Shown here piece after piece: positions 1-8,499 of a DNA stretch of 64,000 nt. The notes beneath the pieces were generated by a model. It was not told the DNA's origin. It worked only from the letters and a program-made list of their open reading frames with translations, and ran no database searches. Position 1 is the first letter of the stretch, and each line of letters starts with the position of its first letter. Origin of the DNA: Sipunculus nudus. Its lineage: Eukaryota > Annelida > Sipuncula > Golfingiida > Sipunculidae. The translations under genes were made by a program, and so were the position numbers. The stretch covers positions 1,424,001 to 1,488,000 of the forward strand of contig JAPPUL010000069.1 in the NCBI GenBank assembly GCA_026874595.1, in the 5' to 3' direction.

Positions 1-1
1 A

Positions 2-619
2 ATAATTATAGACATACTGATAGTAGTTAGTGTACTTACGGTTTTAGTTGGTAACTTTCTTGCCTTAATCCAAAACAATATAAAGCGAATAATAGCTTTT
101 TCGGGGATAGGGCATACAGGGTATATTTTGATATATTTGGTTGCGGGGCTTAAATCAGATATAGTAAATTACAATCCGTTATTGTTTTATCTTTTATCTT
201 ATGTGATAATAAATATAGGAGTATTTGCGAGTTTGCTTAATATAAGCGAGCAAACACTTGTTGGGATACGAGGGCTTGGTTATAGAAATCGATTTTTAGG
301 ACTTTCAATGAGTGTGTTTTTATTTTCACTTGCGGGCATGCCCTTAACCTCTGGTTTTATGGGTAAGTTTTTCATATTCAAATACGCATTATCCCAAGAG
401 CTTTATATATTATCGATAATAGGAATACTAAGTGCAGTAGTATCGTTTTATTACTATCTTAGAATAATAGTGTATATGTATTTAAAGGACGAAGGCTATG
501 AATATCCGATACTTAGGGCAAGATGGAGCTATATATTGGTAGCTTTGGTGGGGATGGTGCTTACATTATCACTTGGGATATATCCGGACCTTGGCTTTTA
601 CTTTCTTTTAGGTTATTAG
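2..619 (+). CDS. nuoN: NADH-quinone oxidoreductase subunit N (NuoN), 5'-truncated
   Basis: The reading frame is open from the first bases of the window, so the N-terminal part lies upstream. About 205 residues remain, nearly all in hydrophobic helices. The segment near the left edge (GN-ALIQ-NIKR-AFSGIGHTGY) is the hallmark of the antiporter-like subunits of complex I, and NuoN fits better than NuoL or NuoM because the protein ends soon after the last helices with no long lateral helix. NuoN is one of the membrane proton-translocating subunits of NADH:quinone oxidoreductase. The rest of the nuo operon should lie to the left. The end is followed by a 146-base gap holding a promoter for the next gene, so this is probably the last gene of its operon. 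Confidence 0.85.
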   Translation: MIIDILIVVSVLTVLVGNFLALIQNNIKRIIAFSGIGHTGYILIYLVAGLKSDIVNYNPLLFYLLSYVIINIGVFASLLNISEQTLVGIRGLGYRNRFLGLSMSVFLFSLAGMPLTSGFMGKFFIFKYALSQELYILSIIGILSAVVSFYYYLRIIVYMYLKDEGYEYPILRARWSYILVALVGMVLTLSLGIYPDLGFYFLLGY

Positions 620-690
620 ATAAAAACTAAAATAACCTATAATATTCAAAAATATTGAAAAAATCTAAATATAGTATAAAAACGAATAAG

Positions 691-719
691 TTGACTTTAG
701 GCTAAATTTATATTAGACT
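691..719 (+). promoter_or_regulatory. Putative sigma70 promoter of ilvBN
   Basis: A -35 box TTGACT (691-696) is separated by 17 bases from a -10-like TAGACT (714-719). It lies 47 bases upstream of the ilvB start and after the nuoN stop. I saw no leader peptide or obvious attenuator hairpin. Confidence 0.5.
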
Positions 720-765
720 TGCTCTTTAATCTAAAATATATATAAATAAAGAAGGGATAAATGTT

Positions 766-2466
766 TTGAAAAAGACGGGCTCACAAATAGTAATAGAGTT
801 TTTAAAGAGGCATGGAGTTAAGGTGATATTTGGATATCCTGGTGGTGCTATATTGCCAATATATGATGAGTTACACAGATCGGATATAAAGCATATATTG
901 TGCAGACACGAACAAGGAGCAATCCACGCAGCAGAGGGTTATGCCAAGTCTACCGGGGAAATAGGCGTTGCATTTGCAACCTCAGGACCTGGAGCAACGA
1001 ATCTGGTAACAGGGCTTGCTGATGCGAAGATGGATTCAGTGCCAATACTTGCGATAACAGGGCAGGTTCCTGGCGAGTTAATAGGTACGGATGCTTTTCA
1101 GGAGGCAGATATATTTGGAATAAGCGTACCGATAACTAAAATAAACAAGTTAGTCCGACGCGTAGAAGATCTTGCAACAGCGCTTGAGGAATCTTACACG
1201 GTGGCGATGTCAGGGCGGCCTGGTCCTGCGCTTATAGATATTCCAAAAGACGTACAGCTTGCTGAAACTGATGAGTATGAGTTTGTATTAGATGATATAA
1301 TAAGGCGTAAATATGTTGATATAGGGAATAAAATAGAGGGAGATTTAGAAGGGCTTGTAAAGGCTCTAAACGAAGCAGAAAGGCCTTTGTTGTATGTTGG
1401 GGGCGGTGCTAATGTATCAGGGGCAGGAGGGGTTGTCGCAAAGCTTTCGGAGAAGGCAAACATACCTGTAGTAATGACATTAATGGGGCTTGGAGCAATA
1501 CCGACAGAGCATCCTAGGTCGTTGGGGATGCTTGGTATGCACGGGTCAAAATATGCAAACTATTCTGTATCAGATTGTGATTTATTAATAGCGCTTGGAG
1601 CGAGGTTTGATGATCGCGTAACAGGGAAGGTGAGTAAATTTGCAAAACAAGCAAAGATAGCTCATATAGACATAGACAAAGCAGAGATAGGAAAAATAAT
1701 ACAAGTAGATTATGCAGTAGTAGGGGATTTAAAGAAGGTCGTAGAAGAGCTTATAAAGGGAGTGAGTGGAAAGAATGGGCGTTTATCATGGCTTAAACAG
1801 GTAGCAGAGCTTAAAAACAAGTATCCCTATAGGTATAGACAAAGCGAAGAGAGGATAAAGCCACAGTATTTCATAGAGGAGCTTAGTAAAGCAACAGAAG
1901 GGGAGGCAATAGTTACAACGGACGTGGGTCAGCATCAGATGTGGGTGGCGCAGTATTATAAGTTTAAGAACTCCCGAAGTATGCTAACAAGCGGCGGACT
2001 TGGGACGATGGGATTTGGGTTTCCGGCAGCGATAGGAGCGGCGCTTGCCTATCCGGACAGGCAGGTATTCACGATAACGGGTGATGGAAGTTTCCAAATG
2101 AATATCCAAGAGCTTGCAACGTGCACGGTATATGGTATGAAGGTAAAGATTGTTGTATTAAACAATGGGTTTTTGGGGATGGTGAGGCAATGGCAAGAGT
2201 TATTCTACGAGTCAAACTTTTCAGGTAGTGATTTTGATTATAATCCGGACTTTGTGGCAATAGCAAAGGCGTATGGCCTTGATGCTAAGCTTATAACAAA
2301 ACCAGAAGAAGTTAATAGCGGGATAGAATTTCTACTAGAGAGTGATAAGACAGCCCTGCTTGAGGTAATGATTCCCACAGCAGAGAAGGTATTTCCTATG
2401 GTACCGGCGGGTGGTGCGATAAGCGATAGTATAGATATAGATGACATAAAAGAGGAAAAAGAGTAA
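766..2466 (+). CDS. ilvB: Acetolactate synthase, large (catalytic) subunit
   Basis: This thiamine-diphosphate enzyme condenses pyruvate with pyruvate or 2-oxobutyrate, the first common step of branched-chain amino acid synthesis. The 566-residue length is normal. Visible features are the catalytic Glu (E49 in CRHEQ), the GPGATN motif of the N-terminal domain, a central FAD/Rossmann-like domain with GARFDDR, and the ThDP-binding GDGSFQMN followed by VVLNNGFLGMVRQWQ in the C-terminal domain. The start is TTG at 766; the ATG five bases upstream is in another frame and stops at once. A GAAGGGA sequence about 8 bases upstream can serve as ribosome binding site. The regulatory subunit gene ilvN follows after 17 bases. 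No ilvC is in the window. Confidence 0.95.
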   Translation: MKKTGSQIVIEFLKRHGVKVIFGYPGGAILPIYDELHRSDIKHILCRHEQGAIHAAEGYAKSTGEIGVAFATSGPGATNLVTGLADAKMDSVPILAITGQVPGELIGTDAFQEADIFGISVPITKINKLVRRVEDLATALEESYTVAMSGRPGPALIDIPKDVQLAETDEYEFVLDDIIRRKYVDIGNKIEGDLEGLVKALNEAERPLLYVGGGANVSGAGGVVAKLSEKANIPVVMTLMGLGAIPTEHPRSLGMLGMHGSKYANYSVSDCDLLIALGARFDDRVTGKVSKFAKQAKIAHIDIDKAEIGKIIQVDYAVVGDLKKVVEELIKGVSGKNGRLSWLKQVAELKNKYPYRYRQSEERIKPQYFIEELSKATEGEAIVTTDVGQHQMWVAQYYKFKNSRSMLTSGGLGTMGFGFPAAIGAALAYPDRQVFTITGDGSFQMNIQELATCTVYGMKVKIVVLNNGFLGMVRQWQELFYESNFSGSDFDYNPDFVAIAKAYGLDAKLITKPEEVNSGIEFLLESDKTALLEVMIPTAEKVFPMVPAGGAISDSIDIDDIKEEKE

Positions 2467-2483
2467 AGGGATTAAAAGAAGAA

Positions 2484-2993
2484 ATGAAACACACGATATT
2501 GCTTAAGGTAAGAAACAATGCAGGTGTAATGATGCATGTGGTAAGTTTGTTTTCACGACGAGGCTATAATATAGAAAGCATAGCAGTAGGGACGAGGGAG
2601 GACCCTCGTGAGAGCATCATAACGATAATAGTAGATGATAATAATCATAAAGATATAATACGCCAGATAGACAAACAACTTAGTAAGTTAGTTGATGTTA
2701 TAAGTATAAAAGACTTTCAATATAACGAATCTTTAAATAGAGAACTAGTATTAATGCTATTAGAGTTTGGAAAAGAAGAGCTTGGAGTTCTTATAGAGCT
2801 TGTAAATGCTTTTGGCGGACGAGTTGAGGATATGACGGAGGAGACTATGCTTGTTGAGATGTCAGGAATAAGCCGAAAGGTGAAATCATTTATAGATATG
2901 GTGTCAAAGAAGTACAAGATATTAGAGATAGTGCGAACAGGGCAAATAGCGCTTCCCTACCAAAGTAAATTAAAGGATGCACGTATACTATAG
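2484..2993 (+). CDS. ilvN: Acetolactate synthase, small regulatory subunit
   Basis: The 169-residue protein starts with the ACT domain typical of IlvN/IlvH (HTILLKVRNNAGVM, then SRRGYNIESIAVG), which binds the feedback inhibitor valine and activates IlvB. The C-terminal half (VRTGQIAL near residue 155) matches the second IlvN domain. It is cotranscribed with ilvB. The stop lies only 5 bases from the stop of the convergent lepB gene, leaving no room for a terminator between them. Confidence 0.94.
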   Translation: MKHTILLKVRNNAGVMMHVVSLFSRRGYNIESIAVGTREDPRESIITIIVDDNNHKDIIRQIDKQLSKLVDVISIKDFQYNESLNRELVLMLLEFGKEELGVLIELVNAFGGRVEDMTEETMLVEMSGISRKVKSFIDMVSKKYKILEIVRTGQIALPYQSKLKDARIL

Positions 2994-2998
2994 TATGC

Positions 2999-4123
2999 CT
3001 ACTCAGGTATATTAGAGAAACGTTTTAAAGGGTAATAGATAATAATGGGTTTGCCAATAATAAGGTTTTGATGTACGAGACCCCATTTTCTGCTATCGGA
3101 GCTGCGGTCTCTGTTATCGCCAACCATAAAGTAATAATTGCTATCAAAAGTATGCTTAAAAACTTTCTTTTCTGTTAAGATAGCCGGGGTATTGGCAGGG
3201 AGGATGTTGTAATAGAAAGAGAATAAGTAGTCATTGTCTTGAATAGCAAAGTCATTATTATTGTTTTTGTTGTAATTAAGAGTCAAATGCTCAGAAGAGA
3301 AAGTGTCCTCAAAGTTGGTAATAAATTTAAGCTCATCATTAACAGAGAAAAAAAGCTTTTTCTCACCTTCAATATCACGTAAAACAATTTCTAAAGTATC
3401 TTCTTTCTTAGGAATATATAAATATTCGATATTAGGCTGAATACTGTAGTAGCTATCATTTTCAAGTTGAATAAGATGTTTTTTATCACCTAAAGTCTCG
3501 ATAAAAACGTTGAAATTACTATCAGTACTTTTAACTATACCTTTGTCGTAAGAATAAAATAATTGTTGAGAAGAGGGGTTTGAATATTTTTCAGGATTGG
3601 AGATAGATTTAATAAGGTCCCAAAAGTCTTTATCTATTTTATTAGAAGTAGGGAGGGCATTTCCATTAACGATAACTTTCTTATCAATAAAACTAATGAC
3701 ATCTCCGGGCACCCCAAGTAAACGTTTTATAAAATTCTTAGGGCTATCCTCAGTATTAGTAAGGCCAAAGATAGAGAAGGTGATTAAGTCAAAAAGCTCA
3801 ATTGTCCAATGGCGAGGAGTGTATCTAGGGTAGTGGAATACAACGATATCGCCTCTTTTAGGGTCTGAGAAAGCAGGTAGTTTCCAACTAAAAATAGGTA
3901 TTCTAACACCATAAATAAACTTATTAACAAGCAGGTAATCGCCCTCAATAAGAGTTGGCACCATACTGCCGGAAGGGATTTTGTAAGCCTCGATAATGAA
4001 GATACGAATAAGCAGAGCAATAAGAATAGCAGAGAATATAGTTTCTATATTCTCTCTTAGTTTAGATTTCTTTTTATTCTTTTTATTCTTTTTATAAGAT
4101 TTAGGTTTATCACTATTATTCAT
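2999..4123 (-). CDS. lepB: Signal peptidase I with a large insertion
   Basis: This membrane serine protease removes signal peptides from exported proteins. A lysine-rich cytoplasmic N terminus (residues 8-21) is followed by one membrane helix (about 28-45) and the catalytic serine in PSGSM (S53). The general-base lysine is K133 in the KR-x2-GxPGD box, and the last conserved box, GDNRDRSSDSR, comes near residue 340. The usual enzyme has a compact segment between those two boxes; here there are about 190 residues of mostly charged and Asn-rich sequence, giving a total length of 374. All catalytic residues are kept, so it is probably active. The insertion should sit on the periplasmic side. Confidence 0.93.
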   Translation of the reverse strand: MNNSDKPKSYKKNKKNKKKSKLRENIETIFSAILIALLIRIFIIEAYKIPSGSMVPTLIEGDYLLVNKFIYGVRIPIFSWKLPAFSDPKRGDIVVFHYPRYTPRHWTIELFDLITFSIFGLTNTEDSPKNFIKRLLGVPGDVISFIDKKVIVNGNALPTSNKIDKDFWDLIKSISNPEKYSNPSSQQLFYSYDKGIVKSTDSNFNVFIETLGDKKHLIQLENDSYYSIQPNIEYLYIPKKEDTLEIVLRDIEGEKKLFFSVNDELKFITNFEDTFSSEHLTLNYNKNNNNDFAIQDNDYLFSFYYNILPANTPAILTEKKVFKHTFDSNYYFMVGDNRDRSSDSRKWGLVHQNLIIGKPIIIYYPLKRFSNIPE

Positions 4124-4281
4124 ATGCTTTTTGTTAAACTGTTCATATCATATAAAGAAAATCTGTTAAATGGCTGCATAAAAGATATAAGATAAGTTAT
4201 AAATAGAAAGAATACAATGTTAAAAAGGCTAAAAAATAGACAAAAACAGGTTAAAATATGATAAAAGTTACATAAAAGTAT

Positions 4282-4617
4282 TTATGTATGTATTTCGATA
4301 TCGATGTCTCTTAATATGGTAGAAGCGATAATATAGTTATCAGAGTTAAAGTTGTTAGAAGACTTAAGATTAGAAGGCTTAAGGGAGGATAGAATATCGT
4401 TAATAATATTCATGGTAGAGGCTATATTCTTCTCTTTAACAGGTATAAAAACTCTCAAAGTGGGAAGGAAAGGCATGTGGTTGCGTGGTATATTTTTTTG
4501 TTGTAAACTAAATAGTCTAATGTCCTCAATAAAGAAGTTAAAGATATCATTCTTAATGAGCTTATGTGATATGGTCTTAATGTGATAGGGACGAGCTTGG
4601 AACTCAACTATTTTCAT
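4282..4617 (-). CDS. Divergent PII-like (GlnB-fold) protein
   Basis: The 111-residue product resembles nitrogen-regulatory PII proteins in layout: it opens MKIVEFQARPYHI (compare the PII start with -I-RP-KL-), continues with a helix and the strand FIEDIRLF, and has LPTLRVFIPVKE (beta-3) and a helix before a C-terminal strand. The region corresponding to the T-loop is about 10 residues shorter than usual and I see no uridylylation-type Tyr. Trimeric PII proteins sense ATP/ADP and 2-oxoglutarate and bind targets through the T-loop; this one would lack that contact in its normal form. No ammonium transporter or glutamine synthetase gene is nearby. Assignment rests on pattern similarity only. Confidence 0.5.
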   Translation of the reverse strand: MKIVEFQARPYHIKTISHKLIKNDIFNFFIEDIRLFSLQQKNIPRNHMPFLPTLRVFIPVKEKNIASTMNIINDILSSLKPSNLKSSNNFNSDNYIIASTILRDIDIEIHT

Positions 4618-4763
4618 GCTGTGAAAATATAAATAAATAAAGTGTAATCAAGGTGAAAAAGTTTTTAAGGAAAGTAAAAAAGGGCCGAAAAGGAGTGAAG
4701 AGGAAGTATACATAAAAAATAAGCAATAAATAAAAGTTATGATAAAATCTCTGGGAGGGGGAC

Positions 4764-7700
4764 ATGTACTCGCCGATAACACTCATATTGGTACCATTTT
4801 TACTATCGCTAGTAGTGATAATAATATTACGAAGACTTGATAGGGAAAGTCAAAATCTAACAAAAGTAAAGCGTTTAATAGAAAGTTTGCTATCAGATTT
4901 CAAAGAGAAAGTAAAAGTTGAGGAGCGTAAATCAATAGAAAGGATAGAAGAGTTAAAAGAAGCGTCAAACAAATCCAAGATGCTAGGAAACTATTTAAAA
5001 GGGCAACTAGAAATAGTAAACGCCCGAGTAAATGATTTACAAAGTGCAGATGGCTTTATAGCAAAACTAAGTCGGACAGGCAAGAGATTAGAAGACTTAA
5101 GCGTTAAAGTAGAAGGGCAGATATCGGTGTTGGATGAAAGTGATACAAAGCTATTGGTGCTTAGAGAAGATATGGGTAGATTGGAGGAGGATGTTGTTAA
5201 TGCTAAGGGTAGCTATAAAGAGCTTGTAGAGTTGGTTAAGGAGGAGAGTGCAGGTGGGATTAAGGAGCTTCAGAATAGGTTTGAGAAGGAGTTGTTAGAA
5301 TTGCGTGATGGGGTAGAAGAGCAAGCAAAGGAAACGCTTTTAAAGTTTGATGAGAGACTAAGTGCGACAAGCGATAGTCATAATAAACGAAACCAAGCGA
5401 TAGAAGGGGAGTTAAACACAATAATACTATCAGTAGACAAGTTAGTAGATGATTTTAATAATAAGCACGCGGAAGTACAAAGGCGTTCTTCCGAGCTTAC
5501 AAAAGAGTATAAAGAGCGTGAGGATGAATATGAAAAGAATCTGACAAAGATAGAAGAGAATTATAAAGAGAGGTTATCAGATAAGTTTAGCGAAGTAGAA
5601 AAGCGTGTTAATGGATTTAATATATTCTTTGAAGACATGGATAGAGTGTCAAGGGAGTTTGAGTTAAAGTTCAACAAAGAGCTAAGCGGGCAGATGGTTA
5701 GATTGGAAGAGGAGATGGAGACAAAATTGGATGTATTGCGAGTGAATATAGAGAAGGCGCAACATGAGATAGCAGAGAAGATGGTCTTACCGAAGGAAGC
5801 ATTAACAAACGAGCTTAATAAGTTAAAAGGGACAATAGAAAAGGATATAAATGCTCTTCGTAATAAGGTAGAAGACATGGATCTGAAGGTATTAGGGCTT
5901 GGAAATAGTTTAAAGGATAAATTTAATAAAGACATAGAGCAACTAATATACACATTAGAAGAGGAGAAACGCAAGATAACAAAACAAAGTACAAGTATAA
6001 ACGCCTATCTTGAAAATTATATAGACACAGAAAAGTCAAGAATAACAAAAGAATTATCATTACAAGTGCACAAAGCGTTTGTAGAGCAAAAGGAGCTTGA
6101 GCGGACCCTAAATACTCTAAAGAAGGAAGGAGAGGGAATGAAGCGAGGATTTGAGGAGAGTGTAAGTAGGTTTAAAGAGGAAGTAAAGCAGTCTGATATA
6201 GAGCTAAGGGGACAAATAAGTAAAAGTATAGAGGATTTACATTTTAGTCTTGATAATCAGAGAAGAGAGAATGAGCGACAGTACGAAGGGGTAAAAGGTA
6301 GTATAGAGAAGATGTACCTGTCGGTAAGAGATAGGCTAATATCAGAAGCGAATACAATAAGTGTGGTAATAGAAGAAAAGAAGAGCGAGATAAATCTTTT
6401 TTATGAAAGTAATAAAGAGGAGTTACAAGAGAAGGAAAAAGAGCTTGACTATATGATATCAGGAATAAAGGAGTTTTATGGTGCAGAACTAGATAAAATG
6501 CTTCAAACAATAAAGACAAGCTATGACAAAGTAGAACAAGAATACATGATAAACAACACACAACTATTAAAGGATACGGAACAACAAGTAAAGGAAGTGT
6601 CAAACGAGTTATTGTTGTTGCAAAGTAAATTTAAAGACATAGCAGAAAGCTCAAGATACGACGTAGTGGAGCAAGCAAATACTTATAAGAGAGAACTTAG
6701 TGAATATGTAAATAAGCTAAGAGTGGAAGTAAAAGAGACAGAGGTTAAAAAGTACGAACTATTAGTAGATAAGAGCGAAAATATAAGTAAAGAGCTTGTC
6801 GGGATGGAGGAGAAAGTAAAGGAGATGGAGGATATGGCTTTACGAGGGATAGGAACATATAAAGATGAGGTACGCTATGAGCTTGAGGGCCTTTTAGAAG
6901 ATTTTAATAAAAGATTAAACGGCTTAAACATGGAGCTAGAGAACAAGCTAGCAGTAAAGACAGAAAAAGCCCAATCTGGGATGCGAAGCATGCTGTCTAG
7001 CTTGCAAAGTGAGTATGAGGGAAAATTAAATAGTTATATATCAAAGACAGAAAGTCGAGTAAAGGTGCTTGAGGATGGGCTTAAACAAGTTTTAGGATAT
7101 GATGTAGATATAGAAGAGTTTAACAAGAAGTTTGACATAGAACTTAGTAAGATGGAGAAGGAACTAACTGGTTTAAAGGATAAACTAAGCTTAAAGACGA
7201 AGGAAGAGTTTGAGAATGTAAGTATGGAGCTTAAGTTAATAGATGAACGGATAAGGGAGTTTGTGAAGGAGTCAAAATTGTTTAAGAAGGCGGAGAAGTT
7301 TTATGATAAGTTGAGGGATGAGATACAAAATGCAAATGAACAAACGAAACGAATGCGTGAGGAGCGAGAATATTTCAAAGAGTTTGACAATAATCTTGAG
7401 CATGTAATGGATATAAAGGAGCAATTAAAGGGAGTGATGAGCAACGCAGACAGTAAGCGAAAAGTCTTAAGCGAGCTTGTAGATAGAACGGAATCGGTAT
7501 TGAATATGGAAGACGTAATAGAGAATAAGATAAAAGACATGCAAACAAGTCTTTCAGGGCTTGAAGAGGGAACGAAGCGGCTTTCAAAATTTAAAGAGAT
7601 ATATAATAAAGCCTCGGAATCGATATCGAAGTTGAATGAATCAGACGCACGAGTAAAAGAGACCTTACCTATTTTAAAAGAGGCACAAGAGTACATATCA

Positions 7701-8405
7701 GGTCTTGATGGACATATAAAAGAGATAAAACATGATTTTAAAATGTTCCAGGATAAAAACACAGTGCTTAAAGGGACAGTAGAAGATATAGAAAAGAAGA
7801 TGGCAAAGATTGAGGGACTACATGAGAAGATGGAAGGGGTGCTAAAGCGTTTTGACGAGATGGATTCGTTGGTACTAGACCTAGAGAAGCGAACGAATCA
7901 AATAGAGATAGCGCGAGAGCGAGTAGCACAGACAGAGGATTTGCTTTCTAAGCTTCAAAAGGCAGCAGACAAGCGAATAAAAGAGCTTCAAGTCCTAGTA
8001 AAAGTGCAAAAGGATAAAGGTTCAAATGATAAAAGAGTACTTAAAAAAGGCTCTCATGATAAAGCAGTTATTTTGGACAAAGGCAAAGTGTTAGAAGGAA
8101 GAGAAGACGCACTAGATGGTTTATCAAAGGGTATAGAAGTATTAGATGAGGTAGAGTCAGATTCTGGTGTAGATTTATCGGAAGGGGCGGGCAGGCTTAA
8201 TGAGGCAAGCAAGGCTAGAGAGGAGATAGAGGAGAGAGTAGAAGATGTCAATATAGATGGTAGTAAAAGCAGTGAAAGTCGCCAAGAGGCGGTAATAAAG
8301 TTGTATGACAAAGGATTTGACATAGAGCGTATAAGCACATTATTAAACTTAAGCAAAAGTGAAGTAAAACTAGTAATAGATGTAGATAAGAGTAAAATGA
8401 AATAA
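4764..8405 (+). CDS. Giant membrane-anchored coiled-coil protein, SpiroCoCo-like
   Basis: The 1213-residue protein has an N-terminal hydrophobic helix (about residues 5-22, ending ILRR) and then some 1000 residues of nearly uninterrupted heptad-rich sequence dominated by K, E, L and S, with few Pro or Gly. The last 35 residues look like a small helix-turn-helix unit (AVIKLYDKGFDIERISTLLN then LSKSEV). This arrangement matches what I know as the SpiroCoCo family of spirochaetes: an inner-membrane anchor, a very long cytoplasmic coiled coil and a terminal HTH-like motif. A structural or cytoskeletal role is likely but not proven. A strong ribosome binding site (GGGAGGGGG) stands before the ATG. 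The next gene starts 94 bases later and is probably in the same operon. Confidence 0.7.
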   Translation: MYSPITLILVPFLLSLVVIIILRRLDRESQNLTKVKRLIESLLSDFKEKVKVEERKSIERIEELKEASNKSKMLGNYLKGQLEIVNARVNDLQSADGFIAKLSRTGKRLEDLSVKVEGQISVLDESDTKLLVLREDMGRLEEDVVNAKGSYKELVELVKEESAGGIKELQNRFEKELLELRDGVEEQAKETLLKFDERLSATSDSHNKRNQAIEGELNTIILSVDKLVDDFNNKHAEVQRRSSELTKEYKEREDEYEKNLTKIEENYKERLSDKFSEVEKRVNGFNIFFEDMDRVSREFELKFNKELSGQMVRLEEEMETKLDVLRVNIEKAQHEIAEKMVLPKEALTNELNKLKGTIEKDINALRNKVEDMDLKVLGLGNSLKDKFNKDIEQLIYTLEEEKRKITKQSTSINAYLENYIDTEKSRITKELSLQVHKAFVEQKELERTLNTLKKEGEGMKRGFEESVSRFKEEVKQSDIELRGQISKSIEDLHFSLDNQRRENERQYEGVKGSIEKMYLSVRDRLISEANTISVVIEEKKSEINLFYESNKEELQEKEKELDYMISGIKEFYGAELDKMLQTIKTSYDKVEQEYMINNTQLLKDTEQQVKEVSNELLLLQSKFKDIAESSRYDVVEQANTYKRELSEYVNKLRVEVKETEVKKYELLVDKSENISKELVGMEEKVKEMEDMALRGIGTYKDEVRYELEGLLEDFNKRLNGLNMELENKLAVKTEKAQSGMRSMLSSLQSEYEGKLNSYISKTESRVKVLEDGLKQVLGYDVDIEEFNKKFDIELSKMEKELTGLKDKLSLKTKEEFENVSMELKLIDERIREFVKESKLFKKAEKFYDKLRDEIQNANEQTKRMREEREYFKEFDNNLEHVMDIKEQLKGVMSNADSKRKVLSELVDRTESVLNMEDVIENKIKDMQTSLSGLEEGTKRLSKFKEIYNKASESISKLNESDARVKETLPILKEAQEYISGLDGHIKEIKHDFKMFQDKNTVLKGTVEDIEKKMAKIEGLHEKMEGVLKRFDEMDSLVLDLEKRTNQIEIARERVAQTEDLLSKLQKAADKRIKELQVLVKVQKDKGSNDKRVLKKGSHDKAVILDKGKVLEGREDALDGLSKGIEVLDEVESDSGVDLSEGAGRLNEASKAREEIEERVEDVNIDGSKSSESRQEAVIKLYDKGFDIERISTLLNLSKSEVKLVIDVDKSKMK

Positions 8406-8499
8406 ACGGGAAATGGGCTAGATGGGACAGTTTTGTAGGGTTTATACATTTTGGATATGAGAGTATAATGCTAAAGAAAGTTATATTTGGAGTATAATA

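Noticed and set aside
2069-2266. Minus-strand frame inside ilvB, and many like it inside other genes
   Set aside because: They are shadows of strongly supported genes on the other strand or in other frames.
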